Assembly (NCBI GenBank): GCA_900290315.1
Contig: OKRF01000197.1
Coordinates: 36,754 to 42,490, forward strand
Direction: 5' to 3'
Length of the DNA stretch: 5,737 nt
Source of the DNA: Candidatus Sulfopaludibacter sp. SbA3
GTDB taxonomy: Bacteria; Acidobacteriota; Terriglobia; Bryobacterales; Bryobacteraceae
This document shows, in pieces, positions 5,603 through 5,737 of this stretch. Below the pieces are notes generated by a model that was given only the letters and a program-made list of their open reading frames with translations, did no database searches and had not been told where the DNA came from. Within the stretch, counting starts at the first letter, position 1; each line of letters begins with the position of its first letter. The translations under genes and the position numbers were made by a program.

Positions 5603-5737
5603 GTCGCAGCGCCACGAGCGGGTCAACGCGGCTGGCCCTCCGTGCGGGAATAAGACACGCCAATAGCGCCACCGATACGAGCAGCGCCGTGAGGACGCCA
5701 AACGTGATCGGGTCGGTAGGTTTGATCTCGAACAGCA
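5595..5737 (-). CDS. ABC transporter permease, MacB/FtsX type, C-terminal end (5' part outside window)
   Basis: The - strand frame from 5735 gives 46 codons to TGA (5597-5595). It begins LFEIKPTDPITFG, continues with a hydrophobic helix (VLTALLVSVALLACLI), and ends PARRASRVDPLVALRHE. The segment PTDP-x-TF, a last transmembrane helix, then PARRA-x-RVDP-x-x-ALR-x-E is the classic end of MacB/FtsX-like permeases, especially the large ADOP-type permeases numerous in Acidobacteriota. It is an inner-membrane protein that would pair with an ATPase encoded elsewhere; the substrate is unknown. Its stop overlaps the downstream cupin start by 8 bp, implying one transcript and coupled translation. Only the tail is visible, so domain count and subfamily stay open. 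Confidence 0.88.
   Translation of the reverse strand, partial: LFEIKPTDPITFGVLTALLVSVALLACLIPARRASRVDPLVALRHE

Noticed and set aside
5363..5701. Longer cupin start upstream (ATG at 5701)
   Set aside because: The extra N-terminal residues are the permease read out of frame; the ATG at 5602 overlapping the permease stop fits better.
1..5737. CRISPR array or other spaced repeat array
   Set aside because: The only notable direct repeat is the two-copy 41-bp tandem duplication in the cupin gene, which has no spacers.

Overview
The window is GC-rich bacterial DNA. Two intact-looking but window-truncated housekeeping-type genes sit at its edges, and a patchwork of broken mobile and accessory elements lies between them. 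The last codons at the right edge look like a MacB/FtsX-type permease of the kind very abundant in Acidobacteriota. Together with the IS66-like and DUF4338 remnants, this makes a soil acidobacterium a reasonable but unproven guess for the host.

Layout, left to right. (1) Positions 1-2106, + strand: most of a MrfA/YprA-like DEAD/DEAH helicase with a C-terminal DUF1998 region and a Cys4 cluster, ended by a hairpin at 2107-2134. (2) Positions 2171-2702, - strand: the 3' end of a group II intron, consisting of the maturase C-terminus, a decayed domain V and domain VI. (3) Around 2703-2712 the intron is joined directly to an N-terminally truncated DUF4338 (DruA-like) gene on the + strand. That gene overlaps by ATGA with an IS66-like transposase, which is frameshifted and truncated after about 85 codons. 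(4) Positions 3650-4360 hold no gene I can recognise. (5) Positions 4388-4432, - strand: the 3' half of a tRNA-Gly(CCC), cut at the anticodon loop, which looks like the distal att scar of an element integrated in a tRNA gene. A perfect 9-bp hairpin abuts its CCA. (6) Positions 4433-4827: no recognisable gene. (7) Positions 4828-5131, - strand: a collapsed RHH-antitoxin/PIN-toxin module. (8) Positions 5193-5602, - strand: a small cupin gene broken by an exact 41-bp tandem duplication. (9) Positions 5595-5737, - strand: the C-terminus of an ABC-transporter permease, whose stop codon overlaps the cupin start.

The genes do not form one working system. The permease and cupin look co-transcribed and translationally coupled. 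The DUF4338 gene and the transposase were once a coupled pair in one insertion element. Everything from about 2171 to 5131 reads as debris from repeated insertion, deletion and decay. A DUF1998 helicase followed by a DruA-family protein superficially suggests a Druantia-type defence system, but the details argue against it. The observations most worth checking are the tRNA att scar, the 41-bp duplication, the intron/DUF4338 junction with its chimeric open frame, and the fused toxin-antitoxin relic.
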